DNA from: an uncultured Allobaculum sp.
GTDB lineage: Bacteria; Bacillota_I; Bacilli_A; Erysipelotrichales; Erysipelotrichaceae
DNA length: 36,751 bases
NCBI GenBank assembly: GCA_910579655.1
Contig: CAJTVE010000028.1
Coordinates: forward strand, 1 to 36,751
Direction: 5' to 3'
In this document: positions 15,227 to 23,668 of the stretch, one piece after another
Layout: each line of letters starts with the position of its first letter
Position numbering within the stretch: position 1 is the first letter of the stretch
Notes under the pieces: generated by a model
What the model was told of the DNA's origin: nothing
What the model saw: only the letters and a program-made list of their open reading frames with translations
Databases searched by the model: none
Translations under genes and position numbers: made by a program

Positions 15227-16690
15227 ATGTCTTCCAACAAAGGTACTACAGCTGCTTCGGATGCGAAGAAGATCAGCTGGATTACCCTTGCGTTTATGGC
15301 GTTTTCCACTGTTTGGGGCTTTGGTAACGTAGTAAACGGATTTGGTTACTTCAATGGTACACAGGTCATCTTCTCATGGATCATGATGTTTGCCCTGTAC
15401 TTTGTACCGTATGCATTAATGGTTGGTGAACTCGGTTCTGCGTTCAAAAACGCAGGCGGTGGTGTTACCAGCTGGGTTCTGGAAACGACGAACCCAAAAC
15501 TGGCTTATTACGCTGGTTATACTTACTGGGTTGTTCATATCCCATACATTGCTTCGAAAGGAAGCGGCGGTCTGAAAGCACTGGCCTGGATGTTCTTACG
15601 CAATGAATGGTATGATTCTCTGCCTTCCTGGCAGGTTCAGCTGGCAACCGGTGTTGTCTTTGTCTTCTTCTTATGGGTGGCTTCCAAAGGTCTGCAGCCT
15701 TTAAAAGCTTTGACCTCCCTGGCTGGAAGCTCGATGTTTGTCATGTCCCTGCTTTACATCGTTATGATGTTTGCGGCGCCAATGATTAACCCATCGGCTA
15801 CTTATGTTCCACTTGACTGGAGCTGGGAACATTTAATTCCACAATTCAATGTTCAGTATTTTACCAGCCTTTCGATCCTTGTCTTTGCGGTCGGCGGCTG
15901 TGAAAAGATTTCTCCTTATGTAAATAAGGTAAACAATCCGGGAAAAGATTTCCCGAAAGGCATGATTGCCCTGGCGATCATGGTTATGATCTGCGCTGTA
16001 CTCGGTACCATCGCAATGGGTATGATGATTCCTGCGGCTGAAATCACTGGTGAAGCACAGGCTTCCTTCATTGCCAACGGTGCTTACGAGTGCTTCCAGA
16101 AACTTGGTGAATACTACCATGTGGGCAGCTTCTTTGTTATTGTTTATGGTGCCTGCAACGCCATCGGTCAGTTCTCGACTCTGGTTCTTTCGATCGATGC
16201 TCCATTGCGTATGCTGCTCGATGATGAATCCGCCAGACAGTTTGTTCCAAAAGGTCTGCTCAAACAGAACAAGAATGGTGCTTACGTCAACGGTATCATC
16301 CTGATCGGTATCCTGTCCGGATCCATCATCGCAATTCAGCTGTTAGGTAAATCTGCAGCCGACATCATCACATGGCTGACCAAGCTGAATTCTGTATGTA
16401 TGCCAATGCGCTACTTATGGGTATTCTTTGCTTACATCATGCTGCGCAAAGCTGGAAGCAAATTCCACAGTGATTATGTCTTCGTTAAGAATAAAAATCT
16501 GGCGATCTTCTTTGGCGGATGGTGCTTCTTTGTTACAGCGGCCTGCTGCATCCTGGGTGTCTACCAGGAAGGGGATATGCTGCGTACAATCCTGAACATC
16601 GTTATGCCATTTGTTTTACTGGCTTTAGGTCTGATCATGCCGGCTATCCGTAAACAACAGGATGAGGCTGAAAAGGCTGCTCTCCACTAA
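15227..16690 (+). CDS. APC-superfamily amino acid permease
   Basis: An integral membrane protein of 487 residues with about 12 hydrophobic segments. The first helix contains the glycine-rich unwound motif VWGFGNVVNGFG (about 29-40), typical of amino acid-polyamine-organocation carriers. TM2-3 contains GELGSAFKNAGGGVTSWV, and the GGCEKISPY segment lies in TM6 region. It resembles the YjeM/GadC-like branch, but the substrate cannot be fixed from sequence alone. AAAGGAG precedes the ATG. Its neighbours include a convergent TetR-type regulator and an aminopeptidase, consistent with amino acid or peptide use. It shares its terminator with the regulator gene. Confidence 0.9.
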   Translation: MSSNKGTTAASDAKKISWITLAFMAFSTVWGFGNVVNGFGYFNGTQVIFSWIMMFALYFVPYALMVGELGSAFKNAGGGVTSWVLETTNPKLAYYAGYTYWVVHIPYIASKGSGGLKALAWMFLRNEWYDSLPSWQVQLATGVVFVFFLWVASKGLQPLKALTSLAGSSMFVMSLLYIVMMFAAPMINPSATYVPLDWSWEHLIPQFNVQYFTSLSILVFAVGGCEKISPYVNKVNNPGKDFPKGMIALAIMVMICAVLGTIAMGMMIPAAEITGEAQASFIANGAYECFQKLGEYYHVGSFFVIVYGACNAIGQFSTLVLSIDAPLRMLLDDESARQFVPKGLLKQNKNGAYVNGIILIGILSGSIIAIQLLGKSAADIITWLTKLNSVCMPMRYLWVFFAYIMLRKAGSKFHSDYVFVKNKNLAIFFGGWCFFVTAACCILGVYQEGDMLRTILNIVMPFVLLALGLIMPAIRKQQDEAEKAALH

Positions 16691-16751
16691 TTCGGGCGGG
16701 ATGTATTCTTAGTGAACTAATTCTGCAACTGAAAACTGAAATCAAAATGAA

Positions 16752-16790
16752 AAGTCCTTCATGACTCCCCATGGTCATGAAGGACTTTTT
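16752..16790. terminator. Bidirectional terminator between permease and TetR genes
   Basis: A perfect 14-bp stem AAGTCCTTCATGAC (16752-16765) / GTCATGAAGGACTT (16774-16787) with an eight-base loop. The plus strand continues with TTTTTT and the minus strand with TTTT, so it can stop both converging transcripts. The stop codon of the minus-strand regulator lies within the stem. Confidence 0.9.
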
Positions 16791-17394
16791 TGCTTGGAGG
16801 GATTTGGTCGGGCAGGGTGGTGCGGCTGCTTCTTGTTTTTGAGAAGGTATCCAGTTGCTTTTCAAGGATTATCATGACTTCATCAATGGATTCTTTGCGG
16901 CCGCCTTCCAGCCAGGTTTTCAGCAGACTGAAAATGATCCCAGCATGCAGGTTGAGCGCATAGCGGGCTTCTGTATCATCCGTCCAGGAAGAAGCACACA
17001 AGGGAACTTTTTCATCTTTGCGCATTTTCCCGGAGGTCTGTAAAAGACACTGATAGAGAATAAAGGGCTGTCTGACTTGAAGCATCAGCTCAAAGAATTC
17101 GGACTGCTCCATCCAGAACGCTACAAAGTGACGGGTCAAAGCCAGTTCGTCATGCTGGTCTTCTTCACTGATGGCCTCAAAAGAGCGGGCTAAATACGTG
17201 TCGCACGTCCAGTAGATGACGTCACTCAGATTATCGAACAGGCGATAGAAGGTGCTTCGGGAAACGCCCGAAGCTTTCTGAATGTCAGTGATGGTAATTT
17301 CTTCGAAAGACTTGGTTTTCAGGCACGCCTGCAGGCCGGCATAAATATGTGTGGCAGAGCGGATGGTCCGTTTGTCATTGGGAATATGGTACAT
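16759..17394 (-). CDS. TetR/AcrR-family transcriptional regulator
   Basis: A protein of 211 residues. The N-terminal helix-turn-helix spans about residues 8-55 and contains SFEEITITDIQKASGVSRSTFYRLF, a clear TetR signature. The remainder is a helical ligand-binding domain. The open frame continues upstream of this start, but only from TTG-type codons. The ATG at 17394 is chosen because it gives a normal N terminus, though the nearest AAAGGAG is about 13 bases away, which is long. It is convergent with the permease, so control of that gene would be in trans. Its last codons (KKVLHDHGES) form part of the shared terminator stem. Confidence 0.85.
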   Translation of the reverse strand: MYHIPNDKRTIRSATHIYAGLQACLKTKSFEEITITDIQKASGVSRSTFYRLFDNLSDVIYWTCDTYLARSFEAISEEDQHDELALTRHFVAFWMEQSEFFELMLQVRQPFILYQCLLQTSGKMRKDEKVPLCASSWTDDTEARYALNLHAGIIFSLLKTWLEGGRKESIDEVMIILEKQLDTFSKTRSSRTTLPDQIPPSKKVLHDHGES

Positions 17395-17754
17395 ATCTTG
17401 GCGGGCTCTCCTTTCTGTACAAGAAAAGATCTTGTCTGTCTTCTGTCGGGTATATCCAGGCAGCCTGAAAAAGACTGGACCGGGATTGAAAAACAAAATG
17501 TTTCTTTCGCTCGTGGACGCGGGCAGATCATGGATCCAGACAGTGCTGGATGATCTTGCTGGATTTGCAGGCCGTGGTGAAGAGACGGATATTTACTCTT
17601 GTCTATTCAAATCGTGATGGAGCCTGATCACTGTTTCTTCAGACCTGGATCATAGATGCATACTTCTGAAAACAAAAACAGAATGAAGATGGATTCGTCC
17701 GCAGAGCGTTATCGCAATTGTAGCCTAAGAAGGTAGTCCTTGAAATCGTTTTCG
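17395..17754. other. Region between TetR gene and aminopeptidase promoter
   Basis: No gene supported. The open frames here are extensions or shadows without binding sites. It should contain the leftward promoter of the TetR gene, but I could not identify convincing boxes. Confidence 0.45.
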
Positions 17755-17760
17755 TATAAT
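17755..17760 (+). promoter_or_regulatory. Possible -10 box for the aminopeptidase operon
   Basis: A perfect TATAAT (17755-17760) lies about 110 bases before the start codon. No good -35 box is present at 16-18 bases, so the promoter would be activator-dependent or the match fortuitous. Confidence 0.35.
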
Positions 17761-17867
17761 TCATCGCGATTAAAGCAGGTTCAGGGATAAGAAAAACCTA
17801 AAGAGGATTGTGATTATTACTTAATCGGCAGATTTGTATGTGCTATTGTGATGGTGGAGGTTTATCT

Positions 17868-19187
17868 ATGTCCTACAAACAATTCGCTCAGGAGCTGACC
17901 CAGTTTATTGCTGAGTGCCCCAGTATGTTCCATTCCGTTGCATCCATTGAAAAACTGATGGCGGCAAAGGGATACACGCATTTAAAAGAAAAAGAGGCCT
18001 GGAATCTGGAACCGGGCCACGGATACTATGTAATCCGCAACAATAGTTCCATCCTTGGCTTCTATATTCCAGAGAATCTGACTGACTATCATTTCCAGAT
18101 GAGTGCTGCTCATTCTGATTCCCCAACCTACAAAATTAAAGCTGTGCCTGAACTGACAGGCCCGGCGCAGTATCTCAAACTCAATGTTGAAGCTTATGGC
18201 GGCATGATTGACTCCACATGGCTGGATCGTCCATTATCCATTGCCGGCCGTGTTCTGGTTGAAACCGAACAGGGCATCGAAAGCAAACTGCTCTACATCG
18301 ATCGCGACATCCTTACGATTCCAAACGTGCCCATCCACTTCAATCGTCAGGTCAACGATGGCTATGCATTCAACCGTCAGGTTGACCTTTGCCCATTGAT
18401 GTCTGCTGGCGAAATGGCAAAAGGATCCTTTGATGCCATGGTCGCCAAAGAACTTGGCGTTGATGTTGACGCCATCCGTGGAAAAGACCTGTTCTTAGTG
18501 AACCGTATGCCTGGTGTTGTTTGGGGATATGCGGATGAATTCGTTTCCTCTCCAAAACTGGACGACCTTGAATGTGCCTATACCACGCTGCAGGGCTTCT
18601 TAAATGCCGAACACGGTGGCAAGATTGATGTTTATTGCTGCTTCGATAACGAAGAAGTTGGTTCCAACACCAAACAGGGTGCGATGTCTACGCTGCTGCA
18701 GGATACTCTGCATCGCATCAATGACTCCCTGGGTAAATCTGATGAAGATTACTACCGCGCAATTGCCGGAAGTTTCCTGGTTTCTGCTGACAATGGTCAT
18801 GCCGTTCATCCCAATCATCCAGAAAAAACAGATGCTGAAAATGCGGTTGAACTGAACAAAGGCCCAATCATCAAAGAAGCAGCCAACCAGAAATACACAA
18901 CCGATGCTTTCTCAAGAGCTATCTTCAGTCAGATCTGCAAGATGGCTGACATCCCTGTTCAGTGCTTTGCCAATCGTTCTGACATTGCCGGTGGATCGAC
19001 ACTGGGCAATCTGTCCAATACGCAGGTTTCTGTTCATGCCGTCGATATTGGTCTGGCTCAGCTGGCCATGCACTCTTCCTTCGAAACAGGTGGAGCGAAA
19101 GACCCATACTATCTGTATGAAGCCATGAAGAAATACTTCAGCACCAACATCCTGATCGATGGGGCGGATTCGGTATCCTTCGAATGA
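17868..19187 (+). CDS. M18-family aminopeptidase (aspartyl aminopeptidase type)
   Basis: A cytosolic di-zinc aminopeptidase of 439 residues, probably removing acidic or neutral N-terminal residues from peptides. Likely metal and catalytic residues are His82 (in SAAHSD), the LDDLECAY aspartate at 232-233, the Glu pair 262-263 (DNEEVGS), Asp308 (SADNGHAVHPNH) and His390 (SVHAVD). The frame runs upstream to 17838, but the ATG at 17868 has GGAGG 8 bases before it and begins the family N terminus. The stop overlaps the next start by ATGA, so the two genes are translationally coupled. Confidence 0.93.
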   Translation: MSYKQFAQELTQFIAECPSMFHSVASIEKLMAAKGYTHLKEKEAWNLEPGHGYYVIRNNSSILGFYIPENLTDYHFQMSAAHSDSPTYKIKAVPELTGPAQYLKLNVEAYGGMIDSTWLDRPLSIAGRVLVETEQGIESKLLYIDRDILTIPNVPIHFNRQVNDGYAFNRQVDLCPLMSAGEMAKGSFDAMVAKELGVDVDAIRGKDLFLVNRMPGVVWGYADEFVSSPKLDDLECAYTTLQGFLNAEHGGKIDVYCCFDNEEVGSNTKQGAMSTLLQDTLHRINDSLGKSDEDYYRAIAGSFLVSADNGHAVHPNHPEKTDAENAVELNKGPIIKEAANQKYTTDAFSRAIFSQICKMADIPVQCFANRSDIAGGSTLGNLSNTQVSVHAVDIGLAQLAMHSSFETGGAKDPYYLYEAMKKYFSTNILIDGADSVSFE

Positions 19188-19825
19188 GTTTTCTCACTCC
19201 AGACTGGAATACCAAAGCGCTCAATCGGAAGGCAGCTCCATTAAGTGAAGATGTCGAATACACTCGTGCTTTCCAGGGCATTGAGAAGATGAATGAATCC
19301 GTCGGGATGAAGCATCTGCTCATCAACTGGGTGACAGACCTGCGCCTGGAAAATAAAAAGATTCCGGATAAACTGCTCTCCCGCAAGAAAAGCGCCTCGT
19401 TTCTTGACAGCGTAGCAGCCACCCTGCGGGATGACCTGACCATCTTTCGCATCAGCGGCATGATCAATATGATCTGCGCTTCGCTGGTGTGCATGTTCAT
19501 CAAGGCGGTTTTGAGCAATAACTATCTGATCAACTTCTCCGTGGATGCTCTGATCGCCACTGCAGCGCTGGTTATTTTGCTGCTGGATCTGACCTCCCAG
19601 CTCAGGACAGTCGGCTTTTACGGTTCGATCAAAGATTTCGTACTGCTTGATGGGCTGGCGGTTGTCCTCTGGCTGCTGCTGACCTATCTGCTGCCTGCTT
19701 TTGATACTTCACTGATCGTGTTCTTTGCTGCTTACTATTTTGAAAAGAAAAAGTTTGTCAAAATGCAGGATACTTTTCTGAGTGAAAACAAGATTTCCAT
19801 TGAAGGGCACGATGTGCGCAGCTGA
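19184..19825 (+). CDS. Membrane protein of unknown function coupled to the aminopeptidase
   Basis: A protein of 213 residues that I do not recognise. The N-terminal 85 residues are soluble and charged and likely cytoplasmic. Three or four hydrophobic segments follow (about 87-108, 116-134, 146-170 and 172-187), and a short charged tail ends the protein. The start overlaps the aminopeptidase stop by four bases (ATGA), which ties their expression together. No catalytic motif is visible. A terminator follows, so it closes a two-gene unit. Function unknown. Confidence 0.75.
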   Translation: MSFLTPDWNTKALNRKAAPLSEDVEYTRAFQGIEKMNESVGMKHLLINWVTDLRLENKKIPDKLLSRKKSASFLDSVAATLRDDLTIFRISGMINMICASLVCMFIKAVLSNNYLINFSVDALIATAALVILLLDLTSQLRTVGFYGSIKDFVLLDGLAVVLWLLLTYLLPAFDTSLIVFFAAYYFEKKKFVKMQDTFLSENKISIEGHDVRS

Positions 19826-19864
19826 TCCGGTTTTCTGACCAGAAATTGAATTGAGATCCAAACG

Positions 19865-19916
19865 CCTGGATAATGATTTTTTCCTGAAAGAGGGAGGAGT
19901 CGTATCCAGGTTTTTT
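19865..19916 (+). terminator. Intrinsic terminator of the aminopeptidase operon
   Basis: CCTGGATA (19865-19872) pairs perfectly with TATCCAGG (19903-19910) across a 30-base loop with some internal pairing, followed by TTTTTT. Confidence 0.8.
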
Positions 19917-20132
19917 GGTGTGCTTTTGGATAGGCACCAGCGGCGTTCAGAAAATCATCAGAAAGCCAGTCGATTCCGGTCATGAAGTCAGCCAAAACGA
20001 AATTTTATGAGAAAACAGCGACAGGATTCGTAAAATAGGATCGAGAATGAAGGTCCTGGAAAGGACCGAAGCCCAGGATGGAATTGAATGCCAGGAAAGC
20101 GCTAGGAGAGATCCAAGAAGAAGGAGACGAAT

Positions 20133-20846
20133 ATGAAACTTCCTCTATATATCGAGACCCTGCCTGAAGACTATCAGGAAGTCTTTCAGGTAGATGCAGC
20201 CAATAAGGAACTGGCAGTCAAAATGAATATTGCAGCGGCAGTCCCCATGATTGCAGCCCTGATTGGCGTGGTCGTTTATGACTTGAAGACGAAAACCTAT
20301 GACCACTGGAGTTTTCTGGGGATGCTTGGCGTCTTTTATATTCTGCTGCTGGTTTACACGGTCGCCCATGAACTGACTCATGGAGTTGTCTATGCAGCCA
20401 GGACGCACAAGAAGCTTTCGTTTGGATTCAATGGAATGATTGCCTGGTGCGGCGTAAAAGATGTTTACGTCAGCCGTAAAGTTGCCATTGAAGCTCTGGC
20501 AGCCCCGCTTGTTGTTTTTACAATTGTTTTTGGATTGGGAATCCTGCTTTCACCGGGCTGGTTTTTCAGGGAGGTTTTCATTTTGCTTCTGGCAAGCCAT
20601 TGGGGTGGCTGCGTGGGAGATATTTATGATCTTTATCTTTTGTATAAAAAGTTTCCGGAACCTGCACTGCTGATGCTGGATACCGGACCGACCCAGACGT
20701 TTTATCTGCCATTCAATGAAGCAGGCCCAGATCATCCGGGGATGGTCGCAGGCGGCAGGACAGATGGAATCCAAAAAGAGTCCAAAGCGCAGCGGGATTC
20801 ACAGGCGGATGGAAAATCGGAGAATCAGAACCAGATAAGAATCTGA
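20133..20846 (+). CDS. DUF3267 membrane zincin-type protein
   Basis: A protein of 237 residues matching the DUF3267 putative zincin pattern. It has about four membrane helices (roughly 33-50, 60-78, 118-140 and 146-160). The zinc motif is HELTH (His79, Glu80, His83), and GDIYD with Asp163 could supply a third ligand. The family is predicted to be membrane metallopeptidases but substrates are unknown. The last 35 residues are a hydrophilic, Gln/Lys-rich tail. AAGGAG precedes the ATG. It stands alone between terminators. A small GGTCC/GGACC hairpin (20052-20067) lies in the leader. Confidence 0.8.
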   Translation: MKLPLYIETLPEDYQEVFQVDAANKELAVKMNIAAAVPMIAALIGVVVYDLKTKTYDHWSFLGMLGVFYILLLVYTVAHELTHGVVYAARTHKKLSFGFNGMIAWCGVKDVYVSRKVAIEALAAPLVVFTIVFGLGILLSPGWFFREVFILLLASHWGGCVGDIYDLYLLYKKFPEPALLMLDTGPTQTFYLPFNEAGPDHPGMVAGGRTDGIQKESKAQRDSQADGKSENQNQIRI

Positions 20847-20977
20847 TTTGGATAAACAAGGAAAAGGTTAGAGAAACGGATTTTAACAGAAAGAAGATTC
20901 GAAGAACCACAAGATCATCACAATCGGCAAAGAATCACCAGAAGAATAAAATAGAAACAGAAGGGAAACAGGAAAGG

Positions 20978-21008
20978 GAGCTGTCTTGCAGGATGGCTCT
21001 TTTTTTTG
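20978..21008 (+). terminator. Intrinsic terminator after the DUF3267 gene
   Basis: GAGCTGTC (20978-20985) pairs with GATGGCTC (20992-20999) including two G-U pairs, followed by nine T. It is 130 bases beyond the stop. Confidence 0.75.
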
Positions 21009-21512
21009 TTTGTGGCGGCTTCCGTAAAAAATACTCAATTTGGTCTTCTGCCTGCCATAAGATCCGGCGGATTTTGTGAATTGTGAGCATGTAGCTTTCA
21101 AACCATGCAAAAGCGGACTTTGTTGAGTAGAATTGAGCCAGGCAGATAAAGAAATCTTAATCGGATGATTTGACTGGAAAGCTGCGAAATCTCTTCCCTC
21201 TTCTCTTCGATGGATGATCTGCCCATAAACATGCCGATGACTGCAAACATCCATTTTGGTGGCAATGATCAATCTGGACCTTTTAAGATCATGAAAGCCA
21301 ATCTGGACACCGATTTTCGTTTTGAAGACGATCGCGACGTCTTTTACGACGTCCTTTCGGCTCAAACCAAGCGCTTATGGCCTTTCTGGCGCAGACCTTC
21401 TGAAAGCCCGCTTACATGAGTCTGAAAGCATTTCCAAGATTAAAAACGGGATAACCCTTTAGGTTTCGGAGTTTTGAGTGATAAAAAAATGAAGAAATCG
21501 TAGAGTTTCTAC
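21009..21512. other. Non-coding stretch before the S10 operon promoter
   Basis: No gene supported. Open frames on both strands overlap here (about 21210-21419 plus and 20883-21365 minus), but neither has a binding site or any family feature. Two GACGTC palindromes lie close together (about 21349-21366). The segment could hold the remains of a decayed gene. Confidence 0.45.
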
Positions 21513-21541
21513 TTGCGGTGCTGGATAGGGAATGCTAGAAT
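21513..21541 (+). promoter_or_regulatory. Promoter of the S10-spc operon
   Basis: TTGCGG (21513-21518), a 17-base spacer and TAGAAT (21536-21541) preceded by TGC, an extended -10. Transcription should start near 21548, giving a leader of about 108 bases. Confidence 0.75.
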
Positions 21542-21560
21542 ACCAAAGCACTGCAAGGAA

Positions 21561-21619
21561 GTGCGAGGTTGCTGACCCACTGAAAGACGTTGTCATGGAA
21601 TGGGTCAGGGAATTCGCAT
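21561..21619 (+). promoter_or_regulatory. Structured leader of the S10 operon
   Basis: An outer stem GTGCGA (21561-21566) / TCGCAT (21614-21619) encloses a perfect 8-bp stem CTGACCCA (21572-21579) / TGGGTCAG (21601-21608). There is no T run. Its place directly after the promoter suggests autogenous control, as L4 does in Gammaproteobacteria, but the ligand here is unknown. Confidence 0.6.
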
Positions 21620-21656
21620 GGAGCATGTTTATCTTGAATAAACGAAAGGAGCAACC

Positions 21657-21968
21657 ATGGCAAAAAACACTATGAGAATCCGCTTAAAAGCGTATGAGCA
21701 TCGTATCCTGGACGACAGCGCTAAGAAAATTGTAGAAGCTGCACAGGCACATGGTGCAAAAAAGGTTGTAGGACCTGTACCACTGCCTACAGAAAAACAG
21801 GTCGTTACGATCCTTCGCGCTGTACATAAGTACAAAGATTCCCGGGAACAGTTCGAAATCCGCACGCACAAGCGTCTGATCGATATTGTTGCACCGAACA
21901 AAGAAACTATCGATGCACTGCAGAGACTGGAACTGCCCAGCGGCGTTGACATCGAAATCAAACTTTAA
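21657..21968 (+). CDS. rpsJ: 30S ribosomal protein S10
   Basis: A protein of 103 residues, normal length. S10 is part of the 30S head and in many bacteria also joins NusB in antitermination. The sequence has RIRLKAYEHRILD near the start and the FEIRTHKRLIDI segment that forms the extended loop. GAAAGGAG precedes the ATG. First gene of the long S10-spc operon; its TAA shares a base with an unused ATG ahead of rplC. Confidence 0.98.
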   Translation: MAKNTMRIRLKAYEHRILDDSAKKIVEAAQAHGAKKVVGPVPLPTEKQVVTILRAVHKYKDSREQFEIRTHKRLIDIVAPNKETIDALQRLELPSGVDIEIKL

Positions 21969-21982
21969 TGGAGGAAGTCATC

Positions 21983-22675
21983 GTGAAAGGTTTGTTAGGA
22001 AGAAAGTTAGGGATGACTCAGGTCTTCACAGAAGATGGCTTGCTGATTCCTGTAACTGTAATCGAAGCCGAACCAAACGTAGTTCTGCAGGTTAAAACTG
22101 TTGATACAGATGGATACAATGCAGTACAGCTCGGTTTCGAAGATGTAAAAGAAAAAAATTCGACAAAACCTGAAATCGGACATGCAAACAAAGCAGGTAC
22201 CGGTCCAAAACGTTTTGTCAGAGAAGTACGCGACTGCGACCTCGATGTCAAAGCAGGCGACACAGTCAGCGTAAATATTTTTACCCCAGGAGAACAGGTC
22301 GATGTCATCGGCACATCCAAAGGTAAAGGATACATGGGTACCATCTACCGCAACAATGCGCACCAGGGCCCAAAATCCCATGGTGGATCCAAGAACATCC
22401 GTCACATCGGATCTCTGGCTACCAACGGTATTACTTCCCGTCAGGGACGCATCATGAAAGGCACAGCAATGCCTGGTCATGAAGGTCATAAGAGAACAAC
22501 CGCTCCAAACCTGACTGTTATCAAAGTTGATACAGAAAACAATTACGTTCTGATCAAAGGTAACGTTCCAGGTCCTAAAAAAGGCATGGTAATGATCCGC
22601 ACTGCGAAAACAAGCAAAGGCGATAAAGCTCCAGTTGTTCTGATCGACCGTACTGAAAAGGAGGTCACTGAATAA
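21983..22675 (+). CDS. rplC: 50S ribosomal protein L3
   Basis: A protein of 230 residues near the peptidyl transferase centre. The start KGLLGRKLGMTQVF and the central loop around GGSKNIRHIGSLATNG are diagnostic. The start is taken as GTG at 21983. GGAGGAA (21970-21976) is properly spaced for it, while the in-frame ATG at 21968 lies in front of that site and would add five residues not seen in the family. The final A of the stop is shared with the rplD ATG. Confidence 0.95.
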   Translation: MKGLLGRKLGMTQVFTEDGLLIPVTVIEAEPNVVLQVKTVDTDGYNAVQLGFEDVKEKNSTKPEIGHANKAGTGPKRFVREVRDCDLDVKAGDTVSVNIFTPGEQVDVIGTSKGKGYMGTIYRNNAHQGPKSHGGSKNIRHIGSLATNGITSRQGRIMKGTAMPGHEGHKRTTAPNLTVIKVDTENNYVLIKGNVPGPKKGMVMIRTAKTSKGDKAPVVLIDRTEKEVTE

Positions 22676-23307
22676 TGGCACTCATCGACGTATTGAACCA
22701 GAAAGGTGAAGTCATCAGACAGTACGATCTGAATGACGAAATCTTCGCCATTGAACCTCATACAGAAGCTCTGTATGAAGCTGTAAAAATGCAGCAGGCC
22801 GGCAAACGTCAGGGAACTCACTCCACAAAAGGACGTTCCGAAGTTTCCGGTGGTGGACGCAAGCCTTACCGCCAGAAAGGTACAGGCCGTGCCCGTCAGG
22901 GTTCCATCCGCGCACCTCAGTTCCGCGGCGGTGGAATCGTATTCGGACCAAAACCAAGAGATTACTCTTACCGAATCAATAAAAAAGTTCGCAGACTGGC
23001 TCTGAAATCCGCTCTGTCCAGCAAAGTTCTTGATAAAGAATTCGGAATGATCGACCAGCTCGTACTGGATGCGCCAAAAACAAAAGACTTCGCGGCAATC
23101 GTTGAAGCAGTGAAGGCGCCAACAAAAACTCTGTTCGTCGTTGGTATGGATGAAGAAGGATTAGACAACGTTTATCTGTCTGCCCGCAATATTCCAGACG
23201 TAATGATGATGAACTCTAAAGCAATCAACGTATACGATCTGCTCAATGCCAACGCAGTTTACATGACTGAACAGGCAGTGAAAGAAGTAGAGGAGGCCCT
23301 CGCTTAA
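22675..23307 (+). CDS. rplD: 50S ribosomal protein L4
   Basis: A protein of 210 residues whose extended loop reaches the exit tunnel. The loop motif GGGRKPYRQKGTGRARQGSIRAPQFRGGG is intact at about residues 59-87. The gene overlaps rplC by one base (TAATG), with AAGGAGG inside the rplC end, so translation is coupled. In Gammaproteobacteria L4 also represses the S10 operon; whether that holds here is unknown. Confidence 0.98.
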   Translation: MALIDVLNQKGEVIRQYDLNDEIFAIEPHTEALYEAVKMQQAGKRQGTHSTKGRSEVSGGGRKPYRQKGTGRARQGSIRAPQFRGGGIVFGPKPRDYSYRINKKVRRLALKSALSSKVLDKEFGMIDQLVLDAPKTKDFAAIVEAVKAPTKTLFVVGMDEEGLDNVYLSARNIPDVMMMNSKAINVYDLLNANAVYMTEQAVKEVEEALA

Positions 23308-23308
23308 C

Positions 23309-23602
23309 ATGAAAGACTACAGAGATGTTATCATCCGTCCAGTTGTAACTGAACAGTCTGTTGCAGCGATGGATGACCTTCGTAAATATACCTTCGAGGT
23401 TCCAAAACAGACCAACAAAGTAGAAGTACGTCAGGCTGTTGAAAACCTCTTCGGCGTTAAAGTCGAAAAAGTAAACATCGTCAATACAAAAGATAAACCA
23501 AAACGTTATGGCCGCCACACATCCACAATCCATGGATTCAAAAAAGCCATCGTTACTTTAAAACCTGGTTATCAGATTGACATCTACGGGGAAGAAGAAT
23601 AG
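23309..23602 (+). CDS. rplW: 50S ribosomal protein L23
   Basis: A protein of 97 residues at the tunnel exit, where it docks trigger factor and SRP. The N terminus DVIIRPVVTEQS and the segment KYTFEVPKQTNKVEVRQAVENLFGVKV are typical. It begins one base after rplD, with GAGGAGG within the rplD tail. Confidence 0.97.
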   Translation: MKDYRDVIIRPVVTEQSVAAMDDLRKYTFEVPKQTNKVEVRQAVENLFGVKVEKVNIVNTKDKPKRYGRHTSTIHGFKKAIVTLKPGYQIDIYGEEE

Positions 23603-23668
23603 TTCTGCCCATCAGGGAGAAGACGCTATTTCCTGAATAAATATCGCGAATGAGAGGAGAAAAAGTTT

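Noticed and set aside
20883..21365. A 160-codon minus-strand frame and a 69-codon plus-strand frame (21210-21419) before the S10 operon
   Set aside because: Neither has a ribosome binding site or any recognisable domain, and the minus-strand frame runs through the terminator of the DUF3267 gene. They may reflect a decayed gene but cannot be supported.
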